A stretch of 64,000 bases of DNA from Endozoicomonas sp. Mp262 (GCF_025643335.1 NZ_CP092489.1:4784501-4848500), one strand, 5' to 3'. Positions 8,923-17,488 are shown, counted from the stretch's first letter. Made by a program: numbers and translations. The notes: generated by a model from the letters alone, not told the origin.

Positions 8923-9390
8923 ATGAAAAAAACAACCCTTAGCGACAGCCAGAAAAACGTCCTGCAACTGGGCCATGACAAAGGTACCTTCACCGCAGAT
9001 GATCTTCCCCTGAAAGGCGCACCCCGGAAAAAAGTGCTGGAAAGCCTGCTAAACAAACAGCTAATCAAAATCATCAAGCGTAATGACCAATGGCAGGATT
9101 ACGCCCTCACCCCGGAGGGTCGGCAGGCTATCGGTGCAGAAGAACCAGAAAGCAAACCTTTAGGTAAAATCAGAACCGGCACCAAGCTGCACAGAGTCAT
9201 TGAGTTACTCAGCCGACCCGAAGGCGCTGCCATTTTTGAAATTATGCGGGAAACCGGATGGCAGCAGCATACCGTCAGAGGCACCCTGGCCGGAGCCCTG
9301 AAAAAACGACTGGGGCTGACCATTGACTCAGAAAAACCGGAAGGCAAAGACCGCATTTACCGGATTACCGCAGGGCTGGAAACCCTTTGA
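8923..9390 (+). CDS. DUF3489 domain protein (winged-helix)
   Basis: About 155 residues. The upstream ATG at 8902 is less likely, because AAGGAG at 8911-8916 is ideally placed 6 bases before ATG 8923. The C-terminal part (TKLHRVIELLSRPEGAAIFE, IMRETGWQQHTVRGTLAGAL and RIYRI) is the DUF3489 domain, a winged-helix-like module. The N-terminal part resembles a second small helix-turn-helix (FTADDLPLKGAPRKKVLESL). Genes of this family are often found with DUF2924 and serine recombinase genes in proteobacterial elements. Both occur here 11 kb away. A regulatory DNA-binding role is inferred. Confidence 0.8.
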   Translation: MKKTTLSDSQKNVLQLGHDKGTFTADDLPLKGAPRKKVLESLLNKQLIKIIKRNDQWQDYALTPEGRQAIGAEEPESKPLGKIRTGTKLHRVIELLSRPEGAAIFEIMRETGWQQHTVRGTLAGALKKRLGLTIDSEKPEGKDRIYRITAGLETL

Positions 9391-9968
9391 TCATCAACGG
9401 ATAGCAAAATGCATAATCCCATTCTACTGGCGGTGAAACTGAGTAGCCGCCACTTTATGACCTGCAAGCTTTTTCATCCGGACCAACACACCCTCAGCCA
9501 CCTGAACCGATGGCACTCCCCTTTGCACAAAGCCATTTTTCTTGTAGAGCTGGGTAACCTGCACAGTGTTGCTGGGCCGAAAGCCACCGCTATGCATCGG
9601 GACTGGGGAGAGAACCGCATGGACCATCAGGTTAAATTTGCCAGGAGCCAACGGGAGCTCCTGAGTCTGGCCAGAAGTGCAAAGATTTCTACCCTCTACT
9701 GCTTCGATAATAACTGTTGGCCGACACAGCCACTGTAACCGTCGGAAGCACAAAGAAAAACTTGAGTCACTCAGGAAATCAGTGGATAACTCGGTGAATA
9801 AACGGTTAAGAAGTAATCAACACCCCGAGGAAAATAGATTTAAAAGATTACTGTTTGTTTTTTAACCAGTGTAGATAAGTCACTGTTTTTGTGTATAACT
9901 ACAACCCCATGATCTTACCCGGCATAAGCTACGTAAAAAGTGAGTACCGTTGCTCATGAGGGAATTCT
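9391..9968. other. intergenic, no convincing gene
   Basis: Overlapping frames of about 109 codons exist on both strands (9409-9738 plus, 9424-9753 minus). The minus frame has a plausible beta-rich composition but only a TTG start and no ribosome site. It could be a decayed phage gene. The region ends with a GAGGG ribosome site for the gene at 9969. Confidence 0.3.
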
Positions 9969-10394
9969 ATGACTATCAGCAGGAAAGATATCTCATTCCC
10001 TGTCACTCTGTTTTACGATGGCTCCTGCCCCTTGTGTATGAAGGAAGTGCATTGGCTGCAATCGAAAAACAACCGAAAGCGACTCCGCTTTGTTGACATA
10101 AAGCAAGCTGACTTTGCCCAACACTATCCTCATTTAGATGTTGATGCACTCGATAACACTTTGCATGCCCAGTGGAGCAACGGAAAAATAGTCAAGGGGG
10201 TTGATGCCACTGTATCAGCCTGGGAGGCTGTCGGTAAGGGCTGGCTGTTAACACCACTGACCTGGCCACTCTTTTCAGATGTGGCAACCTGTACCTATAA
10301 GACATTTGCCCGGAACAGGCACTGGCTTTCATCAAAGCTGGGGCCGTACATGGGTGACATTCCATGTCAACCACAAGCGCCTGACAAAAACTAA
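9969..10394 (+). CDS. thiol-disulfide oxidoreductase, DCC family (DUF393)
   Basis: A 141-residue protein with the family signature YDGSCPLC at residues 16-23 (Asp17, Cys20, Cys23), preceded by a hydrophobic beta strand (VTLF), and with RLRFVDIKQADF in the expected second-strand position. DCC proteins are thioredoxin-fold-like putative redox enzymes of unknown substrate. There is no signal peptide, so it is cytoplasmic. GAGGG lies 6 bases before the ATG. It stands alone between phage genes and is probably cargo. The nearest right-hand neighbour is an AT-rich gene on the opposite strand. Confidence 0.85.
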   Translation: MTISRKDISFPVTLFYDGSCPLCMKEVHWLQSKNNRKRLRFVDIKQADFAQHYPHLDVDALDNTLHAQWSNGKIVKGVDATVSAWEAVGKGWLLTPLTWPLFSDVATCTYKTFARNRHWLSSKLGPYMGDIPCQPQAPDKN

Positions 10395-10544
10395 AAACGC
10401 TGGAGTTTAAAGCGGTTAGACCTACAACTGTCAACCAGTGTCAACCCCGATTTTCACCCTGTCGCTAGCGAAACTCCGCGGTCGGGCATACCCGCACTTG
10501 GCACAAGGCCCCAGGGTCCCCAGAAGAATGCTACAAATAGCATT

Positions 10545-11330
10545 TTATTTTTTCTTTGGCCTACGCTCTCTTTGATCATGTGTTTTTCTCATATCATCAG
10601 CTAATTTTTCTTTAGCTTTCAAAAAGTCTTGCGGCATTAGCATCCTAAAGGAGTCATAATATTTTCTCTCATAACTATGAGGCTTTATTTTTGAGACTCT
10701 TTCCTGATCAAGCTCTAGCGTAGACATTTTTCCTGTCTGCCTTTTACTATCTATTTGCCTTTGAAGTAAATTACATTGCCTGTCTGCCAAATATAAAATC
10801 AAATCATCTTCATTAAAGTCAAAGTTTCTTTTTTGCCGGATGCAAAACTCTCTATACTCCCGGCCTTTATCAATAAACTTTCTTGCCTCATCTAATTTCT
10901 CTCCTATTTCAGCCCAACCCTCACTATCATCCTCACCAATTTTAAACTGCACATAAGACATTACACACCTGGCTTTCAAGAAAAACATATATGATGGAAG
11001 GAAAAGTCTACATCTACTACAAAAAGGCCAGACTCCTTCAACATCATCAACTTCATTTAACCCCACAGAAGCCATTATATCGTCAATAGAACCATCAAAG
11101 TTTTCTAATTGATTATTGGTTCCTTCATTAACACCATGCTTAAACCCTTCATCTAATACATCTTCATGCTCCCTCTCAAAAGCACTCCATTGTTGTTCAT
11201 CAGGAGTAACATCTTCCATACCATCAATTTGAAATGCGTACTGCTCCATACTTTTTGGGGGCATAGCGTTAACGGTAACGACATTAACAACAAGTAAAAC
11301 AAATATAAAAAAATTATACTTTTTAAACAC
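10545..11330 (-). CDS. secreted protein of unknown function (AT-rich cargo)
   Basis: A 261-residue frame starting at GTG 11330 with GGAG 6 bases upstream. Seen: a clear signal peptide (MFKKYNFFIFVLLVVNVVTV, cut after VNA), an acidic N-terminal half rich in Glu/Asp, a Cys pair in PFCSRCRLF with additional cysteines (KARCVMSY, EFCIRQK, RQCNLLQ), and a strongly basic tail ending RRPKKK. The family is not recognised. Its AT-rich coding and codon use differ visibly from the adjacent holin and DCC genes, suggesting separate acquisition. It sits beside the lysis genes, a common place for lysogenic-conversion genes. Five cysteines in an exported protein suggest disulfide bonding. Confidence 0.7.
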   Translation of the reverse strand: MFKKYNFFIFVLLVVNVVTVNAMPPKSMEQYAFQIDGMEDVTPDEQQWSAFEREHEDVLDEGFKHGVNEGTNNQLENFDGSIDDIMASVGLNEVDDVEGVWPFCSRCRLFLPSYMFFLKARCVMSYVQFKIGEDDSEGWAEIGEKLDEARKFIDKGREYREFCIRQKRNFDFNEDDLILYLADRQCNLLQRQIDSKRQTGKMSTLELDQERVSKIKPHSYERKYYDSFRMLMPQDFLKAKEKLADDMRKTHDQRERRPKKK

Positions 11331-11408
11331 TATAAACTCCTAAACCCCAATAAACGTACAACATAACATTAGCTAACCAATAAAATTCAATACCATTTTT
11401 TTGGAATA

Positions 11409-11780
11409 TTAATGCTTCTTAAAATTCCCCATTATTTTCTCCATACCACGGCTGGCAATGTAACCGCCAATGCCCAGCTGAACGATGGAGAACAGTTTCA
11501 TTTCCAGCTCCGGTGTCAGTTCAGGGCTTGACCAACCCAGCCAACGACAAACGACCAGTGCCGTAAAGACCAGCATTACCAGGGGTCGCCAGTTGCGCTG
11601 CAACCAACTCTCTCCCTTGGCTTCTGTCTCAATCACACCGGCTTGCCTGGCCAGCTTATCCAGCTCGCCGTTGAGCATCATTTCAGCCAGCACCACTTTG
11701 ACCTGCCCAGCGTTTTCAGCATCCGGGAAGACTTTATCGATGACCTTACCCAGCAGAGGGATAGCGCTCATCCAGCTCAT
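11409..11780 (-). CDS. holin, 3TM family
   Basis: A 123-residue protein with an amphipathic N terminus (MSWMSAIPLLGKVIDKVFPD), a helical middle (VKVVLAEMMLNGELDKLAR), then WLQRNWRPLVMLVFTALVV with two membrane segments and a C-terminal GYIASRGMEKIM. This layout matches the 3TM holin family found in phages and gene-transfer agents (GTA_holin_3TM). It overlaps the amidase gene by 4 bases, forming a lysis cassette. Expected role: timed permeabilisation of the inner membrane so that the amidase reaches the wall. Confidence 0.8.
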   Translation of the reverse strand: MSWMSAIPLLGKVIDKVFPDAENAGQVKVVLAEMMLNGELDKLARQAGVIETEAKGESWLQRNWRPLVMLVFTALVVCRWLGWSSPELTPELEMKLFSIVQLGIGGYIASRGMEKIMGNFKKH

Positions 11781-12214
11781 TGCAGCACCGCCAGACCTTC
11801 ATCATCCAGCCACTGCGCAACATCAAAGCAAGGACAATCTTTGGTAGGACGCAGGGAAGCATGACCTTTGACTTTCGCCTCGGCATACAAGCCATGCAGC
11901 CCGGCAACCAGCATCTTCAGCATTCTTTTTTGTGCCACAGTAAAGTTATCTTCAGGCTGGCTCTCCGCATCCAGGCCGCCGACCAGACAGATCCCAACAC
12001 TTTCATGATTAACACCACGACAATGTGCTCCCCAGTCGTCCAGGCCTCTTCCCTGTTTCAGCGTGCCATCACGCTCAATAACCCAGTGATAACCAATATC
12101 CATAAACGCTCGTTCGAGCATATGCCAGCGCTTGATATCATCAAAACCGATATCCTGATTGGCCCGTGTTGCAGAGCAGTGCACCACAATCACCGTTGTT
12201 GCTGTCCGTTGCAT
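11777..12214 (-). CDS. N-acetylmuramoyl-L-alanine amidase (T7 lysozyme-like endolysin)
   Basis: A 145-residue single-domain Amidase_2 protein, close to T7 lysozyme (151 residues). Zinc ligands and catalytic residues are visible: His12 in VVHCSAT, His118 in KGHASLR, Cys127 in KDCPCF, with Lys125 in the T7-like position. The central DWGAHCRGVNHESVGICLVG is typical. It cleaves the amide between muramic acid and L-alanine. There is no signal sequence, so export depends on the holin encoded immediately downstream. Confidence 0.92.
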   Translation of the reverse strand: MQRTATTVIVVHCSATRANQDIGFDDIKRWHMLERAFMDIGYHWVIERDGTLKQGRGLDDWGAHCRGVNHESVGICLVGGLDAESQPEDNFTVAQKRMLKMLVAGLHGLYAEAKVKGHASLRPTKDCPCFDVAQWLDDEGLAVLQ

Positions 12215-12217
12215 GAA

Positions 12218-12493
12218 TCATCCTCTGAGGTAGTACGATAACAAACCAATACAGGCGGTCAGCACCAGCCAACCGAAACGCTCAATGTAACCCAGCACCA
12301 CACCCCGCGTGCTGGACTGGTATTCCAGTTGCCGCAGTCGTTTTTCCTGCTCGGCCAACCGTTCATCCTGACGGGCCAGGCTTGTGGTTTGATGGGTGAT
12401 ACGCTCTTCAATCATGGCCAGGCGAGAGACGGCATCGCTGAGCTTGTCGAGCTTCGAATCAATCTGATCCAGTCGCCGGGAGAGTTCGTCCAT
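12218..12493 (-). CDS. coiled-coil membrane-anchored phage protein
   Basis: A 91-residue protein with heptad-like coiled coil over residues 1-60 (MDELSRRLDQIDSKLDKL and RQDERLAEQEKRLRQLE) and one C-terminal transmembrane helix (FGWLVLTACIGLLSYYL) ending in RG. Small proteins with this layout are common next to phage lysis genes and in other phages near the replication end. An accessory lysis function (antiholin or spanin-like) is inference from position only. Its 5' end overlaps the methyltransferase gene by 35 bases. Confidence 0.7.
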   Translation of the reverse strand: MDELSRRLDQIDSKLDKLSDAVSRLAMIEERITHQTTSLARQDERLAEQEKRLRQLEYQSSTRGVVLGYIERFGWLVLTACIGLLSYYLRG

Positions 12494-13736
12494 GCCGGTT
12501 TTGTCTTTCCTGGGAGAAGGTCAGCTGGGAGCTGTCAAGGTAAGCCTCCTTACCGGTGTACTCCTCCCAGCGGCGTACAATGACATCGACGTATTGGGGA
12601 TCAAGCTCCATCAGCCGGGCACTGCGATGGGCTTTCTCACAGGCCATCAGGGTTGAGCCGGAGCCACCAAATAAATCCAGTACTACATCCCGTGATTTGG
12701 ATGAGTTGCGTACAGCCCGCTCCACCAGCTCAACAGGCTTCATGGTCGGGTGCAGATCATTACGGGCCGGTTTGTTATAAAACCAGACATCCCCCTGATC
12801 CCTGGCACCGCACCAGAAATGATCATTGCCGTCTTTCCAGCCGTAGAGAATCGGTTCGTATTGGCGTTGATAATCGGCCCGCCCGAGCGTGAAGGTGTTC
12901 TTGGCCCAGATGATAAACGTGGACCATTTACCACCGCCTTCCCGAAAGGCTTTCTGCAAGGTATCCAGCTCTGACGAGGACATGCAAACGTAGATGGCCC
13001 CTTTGCACACCGCCAGCAGGTGAGTCATGGCCACCAGCAGAAAGCCATAAAATTCCGAGCCCAGGTTATCGTTTTTGATCCGCCGGTCTTTTCTGGCTTT
13101 GCCATTTTTTTCCGGATTAGCGTAATCGACGTTGTAGGGTGGATCAGTGAACACCATGTCTGCCAGCTGGCCAGCCATCAAGGTTTCCACATCGGCCAGT
13201 TCAGTGGCACTGCCGCACAGCACACGATGATCGCCCAGCACCCAGAGATCACCTGCCTGACTGACCGGCTGTTCTTCCGGTTCAGGAATATCATCCTCAC
13301 CGGATTGTCCCTCGGGTTCGTCGGTGAGCAGCAAGCCTTCCAGCTCCTCATCAGAAAACCCCATGATATCCAGATCAAAGTCCATGTCTGCCAGGGCTTG
13401 CAATTCACTGGATAGCAGCTCTTCGTTCCAGGATGCCGTCGTCGCCAATTGGTTATCAGCAATCACCAGCGCCCGACGTTGTGCTTCGCTGAGGTGACCC
13501 AGCACAATGACCGGAACCGTGGTCATCCCCAGCTGCTTCGCTGCCATCAAACGACCATGACCTGCTACCAAAACCCCGTCACTGCCCACCAGCACCGGAT
13601 TCACAAAGCCAAACTCGTCAATGGAGCGGGCAATCTGACCCACCTGCTCATCGGAGTGAGTGCGGGCATTCTGAGCGTAGGGAATCAGGCTCTCAACCGA
13701 GCGATGTTCGATGGTTTCAACCAGCACTCTGGACAT
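12459..13736 (-). CDS. ParB-domain / DNA methyltransferase fusion
   Basis: The start ATG at 13736 is supported by AAGGAAG 5 bases upstream; longer in-frame extension to 13853 lacks a ribosome site and runs through a terminator. The protein has 425 residues. Residues 10-100 are a ParB/Srx-like domain (NARTHSDEQVGQIARSIDEF, GHGRLMAAKQLG). Residues 160-415 form an N4/N6 methyltransferase with DPPY at 198-201 and the AdoMet motif FGGSGST near the C terminus (beta-class order). ParB-methyltransferase fusions are frequent in phages and may modify phage DNA against host restriction. No cognate nuclease is nearby. Confidence 0.9.
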   Translation of the reverse strand: MSRVLVETIEHRSVESLIPYAQNARTHSDEQVGQIARSIDEFGFVNPVLVGSDGVLVAGHGRLMAAKQLGMTTVPVIVLGHLSEAQRRALVIADNQLATTASWNEELLSSELQALADMDFDLDIMGFSDEELEGLLLTDEPEGQSGEDDIPEPEEQPVSQAGDLWVLGDHRVLCGSATELADVETLMAGQLADMVFTDPPYNVDYANPEKNGKARKDRRIKNDNLGSEFYGFLLVAMTHLLAVCKGAIYVCMSSSELDTLQKAFREGGGKWSTFIIWAKNTFTLGRADYQRQYEPILYGWKDGNDHFWCGARDQGDVWFYNKPARNDLHPTMKPVELVERAVRNSSKSRDVVLDLFGGSGSTLMACEKAHRSARLMELDPQYVDVIVRRWEEYTGKEAYLDSSQLTFSQERQNRHGRTLPATGSD

Positions 13737-13761
13737 GAATCTTCCTTGACCAACGGGCAAT

Positions 13762-13792
13762 AAAAAACCCCGAACCTTTGCTGGCCGGGGCT
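13762..13792 (-). terminator. probable rho-independent terminator
   Basis: On the minus strand CCCCG, a 13-base loop with a short G/C inner stem, then CGGGG and six T. It lies between DUF6362 and the methyltransferase start, so it may separate the replication operon from the methyltransferase-lysis operon. Confidence 0.5.
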
Positions 13793-13870
13793 TGGATGTA
13801 CTTTGCTTCGAGCTTATCGAAAAGTATGGGCTAAAACCCCGATTTTGTCCCACCCCTTTTTTTCTGAATC

Positions 13871-13930
13871 CTACGCAGGACTACGCAGCATTACTCAGGC
13901 TTACGCAAATACCCGCAAATGCCCGCAAAT
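13871..13930. repeat. six 10-bp helically phased CGCA repeats
   Basis: Six consecutive decamers share the core TACGCA or CCCGCAAAT (CTACGCAGGA, CTACGCAGCA, TTACTCAGGC, TTACGCAAAT, ACCCGCAAAT, GCCCGCAAAT). A spacing of exactly one helical turn suggests a protein-binding array upstream of the methyltransferase. A diverged array of the same period occurs at 20051-20110. Confidence 0.55.
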
Positions 13931-13934
13931 ACAC

Positions 13935-14300
13935 TCATCGATTTAAGCGTAACGTCAGCTGCAACAGTGCTCGATGCCAGTGGCGGTGAACTGTGGTCCG
14001 GGGCATCTTCAGGTGTTTTGCAATCACCCGCCAGGGCATACCCGATGCCCGTAACCAGATCAGCTCCCGTTCGTGCTCATCCAGCCAACGCAACCAGCGC
14101 ATGCATTCCACCATCCGCTCAACGGCATCGGCTTCCGGTGGTGTTCTTGCTGGCTGACGACCTTCGGCACAATAAATCTCCCATCGATTGGGTTTGATCT
14201 CTGGCCAATAGTTCGAATAACCCAGTGACTGATGACCGGGCACCTGACGGGCCACTAACCAGGCTTCACGATATCGTTGTCCAAGAATTTCTGGGGTCAT
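13935..14300 (-). CDS. DUF6362-like phage HTH protein
   Basis: A 121-residue protein. The middle carries EADAVERMVECMRWLRWL and the C terminus DEHERELIWLRASGMPWR followed by VIAKHLKMPRTTVHRHWHRAL, which is a sigma-region-4-like helix-turn-helix as in DUF6362 phage proteins. The family is common near replication genes in prophages of Gram-negative bacteria. A transcription-control role in late gene expression is inference. It follows the primase-helicase gene after a 280-base repeat-rich gap. Confidence 0.7.
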   Translation of the reverse strand: MTPEILGQRYREAWLVARQVPGHQSLGYSNYWPEIKPNRWEIYCAEGRQPARTPPEADAVERMVECMRWLRWLDEHERELIWLRASGMPWRVIAKHLKMPRTTVHRHWHRALLQLTLRLNR

Positions 14301-14339
14301 AGCGGGCTCCTCCCTGCCGGAGTTTTTGTTATTTGAATA

Positions 14340-14580
14340 GGGGTGGAAATGACCTTTCCACCCTTATTTATATAAATAAGAGGGCGTGGAAACCGGAAAC
14401 GGGTTATTTTTCAATGAGTTAACGTTTCCAAAATGCACCCAATTTCCGGAAATCTGGAAATGCGACAATTGTCTTTTTACTTGAAAATAATCGTTACTAT
14501 TCAGCCGGTTACAACCATTTCCACGATTTAGCACCGTTTCCAAAACCCCCTCCAATTTCCGGAAATCGCCGGAAACGGTC
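14340..14580. repeat. repeat-rich region with two ATTTCCGGAAAT palindromes
   Basis: The 12-bp perfect palindrome ATTTCCGGAAAT occurs at 14442-14453 and 14555-14566. Each copy is embedded in an imperfect direct repeat of about 35 bp beginning CGTTTCCAAAA. Further GGAAA/TTTCC motifs flank them. The region starts right after the primase-helicase stop. It may be an origin, partition or regulator-binding site; no gene is supported here. Confidence 0.5.
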
Positions 14581-16674
14581 CTATTTTGGAAACGCTTTTT
14601 TTGCTCTGAACTGACCCTCAACACCCTCGGAAAACGCACCCTGACCTTTGGCAAAATCCCCAAAAGGCGAGTCCAGCCATTTACTCTCTCTGGTGCCTTT
14701 CATCGTCCCCTTGACCAGCCTCGGCGGTCGTTCATTCAATAACTCCTGTACCAGACTTTCCAGCTTGTGCCGGGACTGGTGGTGAAAGGCTTCCGGCAAG
14801 CGATGACGTTGAGCAAAGACACCATTAACTCCCGTATGCGTAAATGGATACCCCTGCTCCGCTGCCGTTCGAACCGCTTCCGCCAGCTTCGCCAACAAGT
14901 CATACTCTGACGGTTTGCAACCATTAAGACGTGCCGTCAGGTCTTCCAGTAAACCGATACGGTTGCGTTGATACGTGCGCACACCACGATCAACCAGACC
15001 ATTAGCTTTGACCACCGCGCCTTGATAAAAGCTGCGAGGAACAGGGACTTTGTTGAGACTGGTACATACCTGCTGCACGGTTTGATCAGAGGCAGGCCAT
15101 AGGGCATAAGCCATTCGGACACCATCCACCAGCGCCGTTGTTCCTCGAATGGCATCTCTCGCCTGATCCGGACTATCGATAGGCTTTTGGCCGATGGCTT
15201 TGCGCATATGATGAACCAGAATCACCGATGCTCCCGTTTCTGTAGCCAGGTTTGCCAGCTGCCCGGTCAGATAACTGCCCGCTGCGGGGTCAGCATTAAT
15301 ATCGGCATGGACAAAGGATGATAAGGGATCAAAAATCACCAACTTTAAATCATCAATGGCCCGGAGTTGTTTAACAATGGCTGCAAAAGCCGGAGTACTG
15401 ACAGGCCCCGAGGCTGAGTTTTTCATGACTGCAAATGGGCCACCAGCATTGGGCAAAGGAATCACCACCAGCTTATTGCTATACATCAGTCGTCGTTCCT
15501 GAGGATCAAGAGCCTGTAACCGTCGATGGATTTCACCCTGGTCATCTTCAGAGCTGAAAATCACCGATGTCCCATGGCTTGCAACCCGTCCCCCCAAAAC
15601 ATCGACGGTTTGCTCATGTTGGCAGGCTACTTCCAGCGCCAGCTTTAGGGTTAACATACCTTTACCGGTATCCCCCATAGCGGCCAAAAGACAGACGACA
15701 CCCAAAGGCATCACACCATCGATCAAATATTCCTGTACCGGCGCTGCTCCCTGATATCTGCTGGCATACCAATCCGATAACTGCAAACCGGCAGAACGAA
15801 TCACCTGACGCTCAGCCGTTTTTAGCCAACGCTTAATATCCATCTTCTCCTCGACAGCATCAGCGGCATCCCATTTATCCGGTTTATCAGGTGGCGGTGT
15901 GATGATGCTAATAGTTAAGGCTGTGGTTTGTTCAATGGCACTGGCCACTGTTTTTGCATAAGCTTTTCCTGGATCATCATTATCGGGCCAGATCAGCACA
16001 TGCTTATTGTTTAACGGTGTCCAGTCGGTTTTATCAGTAGGCGCTTTGGCCCCGTTCATGGCTGTGGTGGCACAGAGCCCTTGATCAATTAATGCCTGTG
16101 CTGCTTTTTCACCTTCAACCACAATCACCCGTTTAGCCTTCAGCATACCAGGCTGGTTATACAGCGGTCGTACGGGAGGAGCCTGGTAACGTTTGGCGAC
16201 AGCATCCCAGGGACGATAGGTTTTACCACTTGGTGTATCAAAGCGAAAAACCGAAGCCACTACCCGACCATTGCTATCAAAATAATCCCATTGACCAGCA
16301 AGCTTTCCTAAACCTGACTGGGAAGACACTTGCTTGGGCAGAGCAATAACCGGTGCATCAACAGGAGCCACTCCCAGCCAGTCAGACATAAAACGAATCA
16401 CCGATAAAAAGTCACGACTGGTATCTAACCCCTGTTGTGCAGCGGTTAAATCCACAATGTCCCCACCCTTGCCTGTTGCAAAGTCATACCAAAGCCCGGC
16501 CTTTTCTCCGGTCAATGCCACTTCCAGACTTTGGCCTTTATCCCCATGGACATTGCCCACTCTAAATTTACAGCCCTGTCGCTTCCCCTGAGGAAAGAGA
16601 TACTGTAAGTAATCAGGCAGCTGGGCCACCAGCCGTCGTTTCACCTCATCAGACGCTAATTTATTTTCCACCAT
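14581..16674 (-). CDS. phage primase-helicase (TOPRIM + RecA-like ATPase)
   Basis: A 697-residue replication protein. The N terminus resembles a DNA-primase lead-in (KAGLWYDFATGKGGDIVDL). A TOPRIM domain follows, with VIVVEGEKAAQALIDQG near residues 183-199 and LIWPDNDDPGKAYA near 232-245. A RecA/RepA-like ATPase starts near residue 330 with Walker A AAMGDTGKGM and has a Walker B LVIFDPLSSFVH, then SVILVHHMRK. It should prime and unwind prophage DNA. The C-terminal 130 residues are basic and not recognised. The frame runs without interruption. It sits downstream of the Bro-N and HTH genes in one operon. Confidence 0.9.
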   Translation of the reverse strand: MVENKLASDEVKRRLVAQLPDYLQYLFPQGKRQGCKFRVGNVHGDKGQSLEVALTGEKAGLWYDFATGKGGDIVDLTAAQQGLDTSRDFLSVIRFMSDWLGVAPVDAPVIALPKQVSSQSGLGKLAGQWDYFDSNGRVVASVFRFDTPSGKTYRPWDAVAKRYQAPPVRPLYNQPGMLKAKRVIVVEGEKAAQALIDQGLCATTAMNGAKAPTDKTDWTPLNNKHVLIWPDNDDPGKAYAKTVASAIEQTTALTISIITPPPDKPDKWDAADAVEEKMDIKRWLKTAERQVIRSAGLQLSDWYASRYQGAAPVQEYLIDGVMPLGVVCLLAAMGDTGKGMLTLKLALEVACQHEQTVDVLGGRVASHGTSVIFSSEDDQGEIHRRLQALDPQERRLMYSNKLVVIPLPNAGGPFAVMKNSASGPVSTPAFAAIVKQLRAIDDLKLVIFDPLSSFVHADINADPAAGSYLTGQLANLATETGASVILVHHMRKAIGQKPIDSPDQARDAIRGTTALVDGVRMAYALWPASDQTVQQVCTSLNKVPVPRSFYQGAVVKANGLVDRGVRTYQRNRIGLLEDLTARLNGCKPSEYDLLAKLAEAVRTAAEQGYPFTHTGVNGVFAQRHRLPEAFHHQSRHKLESLVQELLNERPPRLVKGTMKGTRESKWLDSPFGDFAKGQGAFSEGVEGQFRAKKAFPK

Positions 16675-16738
16675 GTTGTTATCCTTTTGCGGTGTTGAAG
16701 CCAGGCCTGACCAATGGTTCGGACAGGCCAGTGACCGA

Positions 16739-17488
16739 TCACTCTGTCAGCTTTTTACATAACAGCCGGGCCAAGGCTCCACGTCCTTTGCTGTTGTAGA
16801 AAAATTGCTGCACTTGTTTATCGCTATGGGGGGACTTGCTGATACGGAACTCACCGTAGTCATCGCTTTTAAGATTGTTCTGGTTTGCCACCCGCCCCAG
16901 CTTCTGAGCGGAAATACCAAACTCACTGGCTAACTCTGTGGCCGTCCAGAACTTCTCTTGCACTTTTGGGAGTGGTACACACTCAACCCCAATAATTTCG
17001 CGGGTCAATGTTGCCATCAGTTCCTGCTTTGCTTGTTCTCCCAAACTGGGCAGGCTTTCGGTGGTTACTTTGAAATAATCCGTTACCGCTTCCAAAGCTT
17101 TGACGGGGTGAACAGGCTCAGGGTTGTGAAGGGTACCCCTATTAGGTGTACCCTTTAACAAGCTGTAATAACCGTTTTTTCTGAGTCCTGGTAATACATC
17201 ATGAGTGACCCAGCGTTTAAACTTTTTGGCTTCAGGCTTTCTCGATTTCAGGATGCAGGCATAGAGGCCTGATTCATTGATAATACTGACCTGCTGCTCC
17301 CCTCCAGAGGTACTCATAATGTGAGTACCTTTTTCATCATCGTCCAAACCTTTAATCCCCGTATAAGCATCGCGAAAACCCAACGCATCCGTCACATCCT
17401 TTGCCACAAACCAGGTATTGTCCTCCTCATCAGACAGGGTACGGATATTGCCAAACTGCTCATGGTTAAACACAGTAAGTGCTTTCAT
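16739..17488 (-). CDS. Bro-N domain antirepressor
   Basis: A 249-residue protein. Residues 1-105 are a Bro-N domain (FVAKDVTDALGFRDAY, IINESGLYACILKSRKPEA, KKFKRWVTHDVLPGLRKNGY). The C-terminal part includes a second helix-turn-helix-like stretch (FWTATELASEFGISAQKLGR) similar to phage antirepressor C-terminal domains. Such proteins bind DNA or repressor in phage developmental control. The gene overlaps the small HTH gene by 4 bases and is followed 64 bases later by the primase-helicase, so all three are probably co-transcribed. Confidence 0.88.
   Translation of the reverse strand: MKALTVFNHEQFGNIRTLSDEEDNTWFVAKDVTDALGFRDAYTGIKGLDDDEKGTHIMSTSGGEQQVSIINESGLYACILKSRKPEAKKFKRWVTHDVLPGLRKNGYYSLLKGTPNRGTLHNPEPVHPVKALEAVTDYFKVTTESLPSLGEQAKQELMATLTREIIGVECVPLPKVQEKFWTATELASEFGISAQKLGRVANQNNLKSDDYGEFRISKSPHSDKQVQQFFYNSKGRGALARLLCKKLTE

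Noticed and set aside
9424-9753. 109-codon minus-strand frame next to DUF3489, overlapped by a plus-strand frame of equal length
   Set aside because: Only a TTG start, no ribosome site, and an equally long opposite frame; may be a decayed phage gene.
14364-14663. 99-codon minus-strand frame overlapping the 3' end of the primase-helicase gene
   Set aside because: It runs through the palindrome-rich non-coding repeat region and overlaps the end of the primase-helicase gene in another frame; composition follows the repeats.
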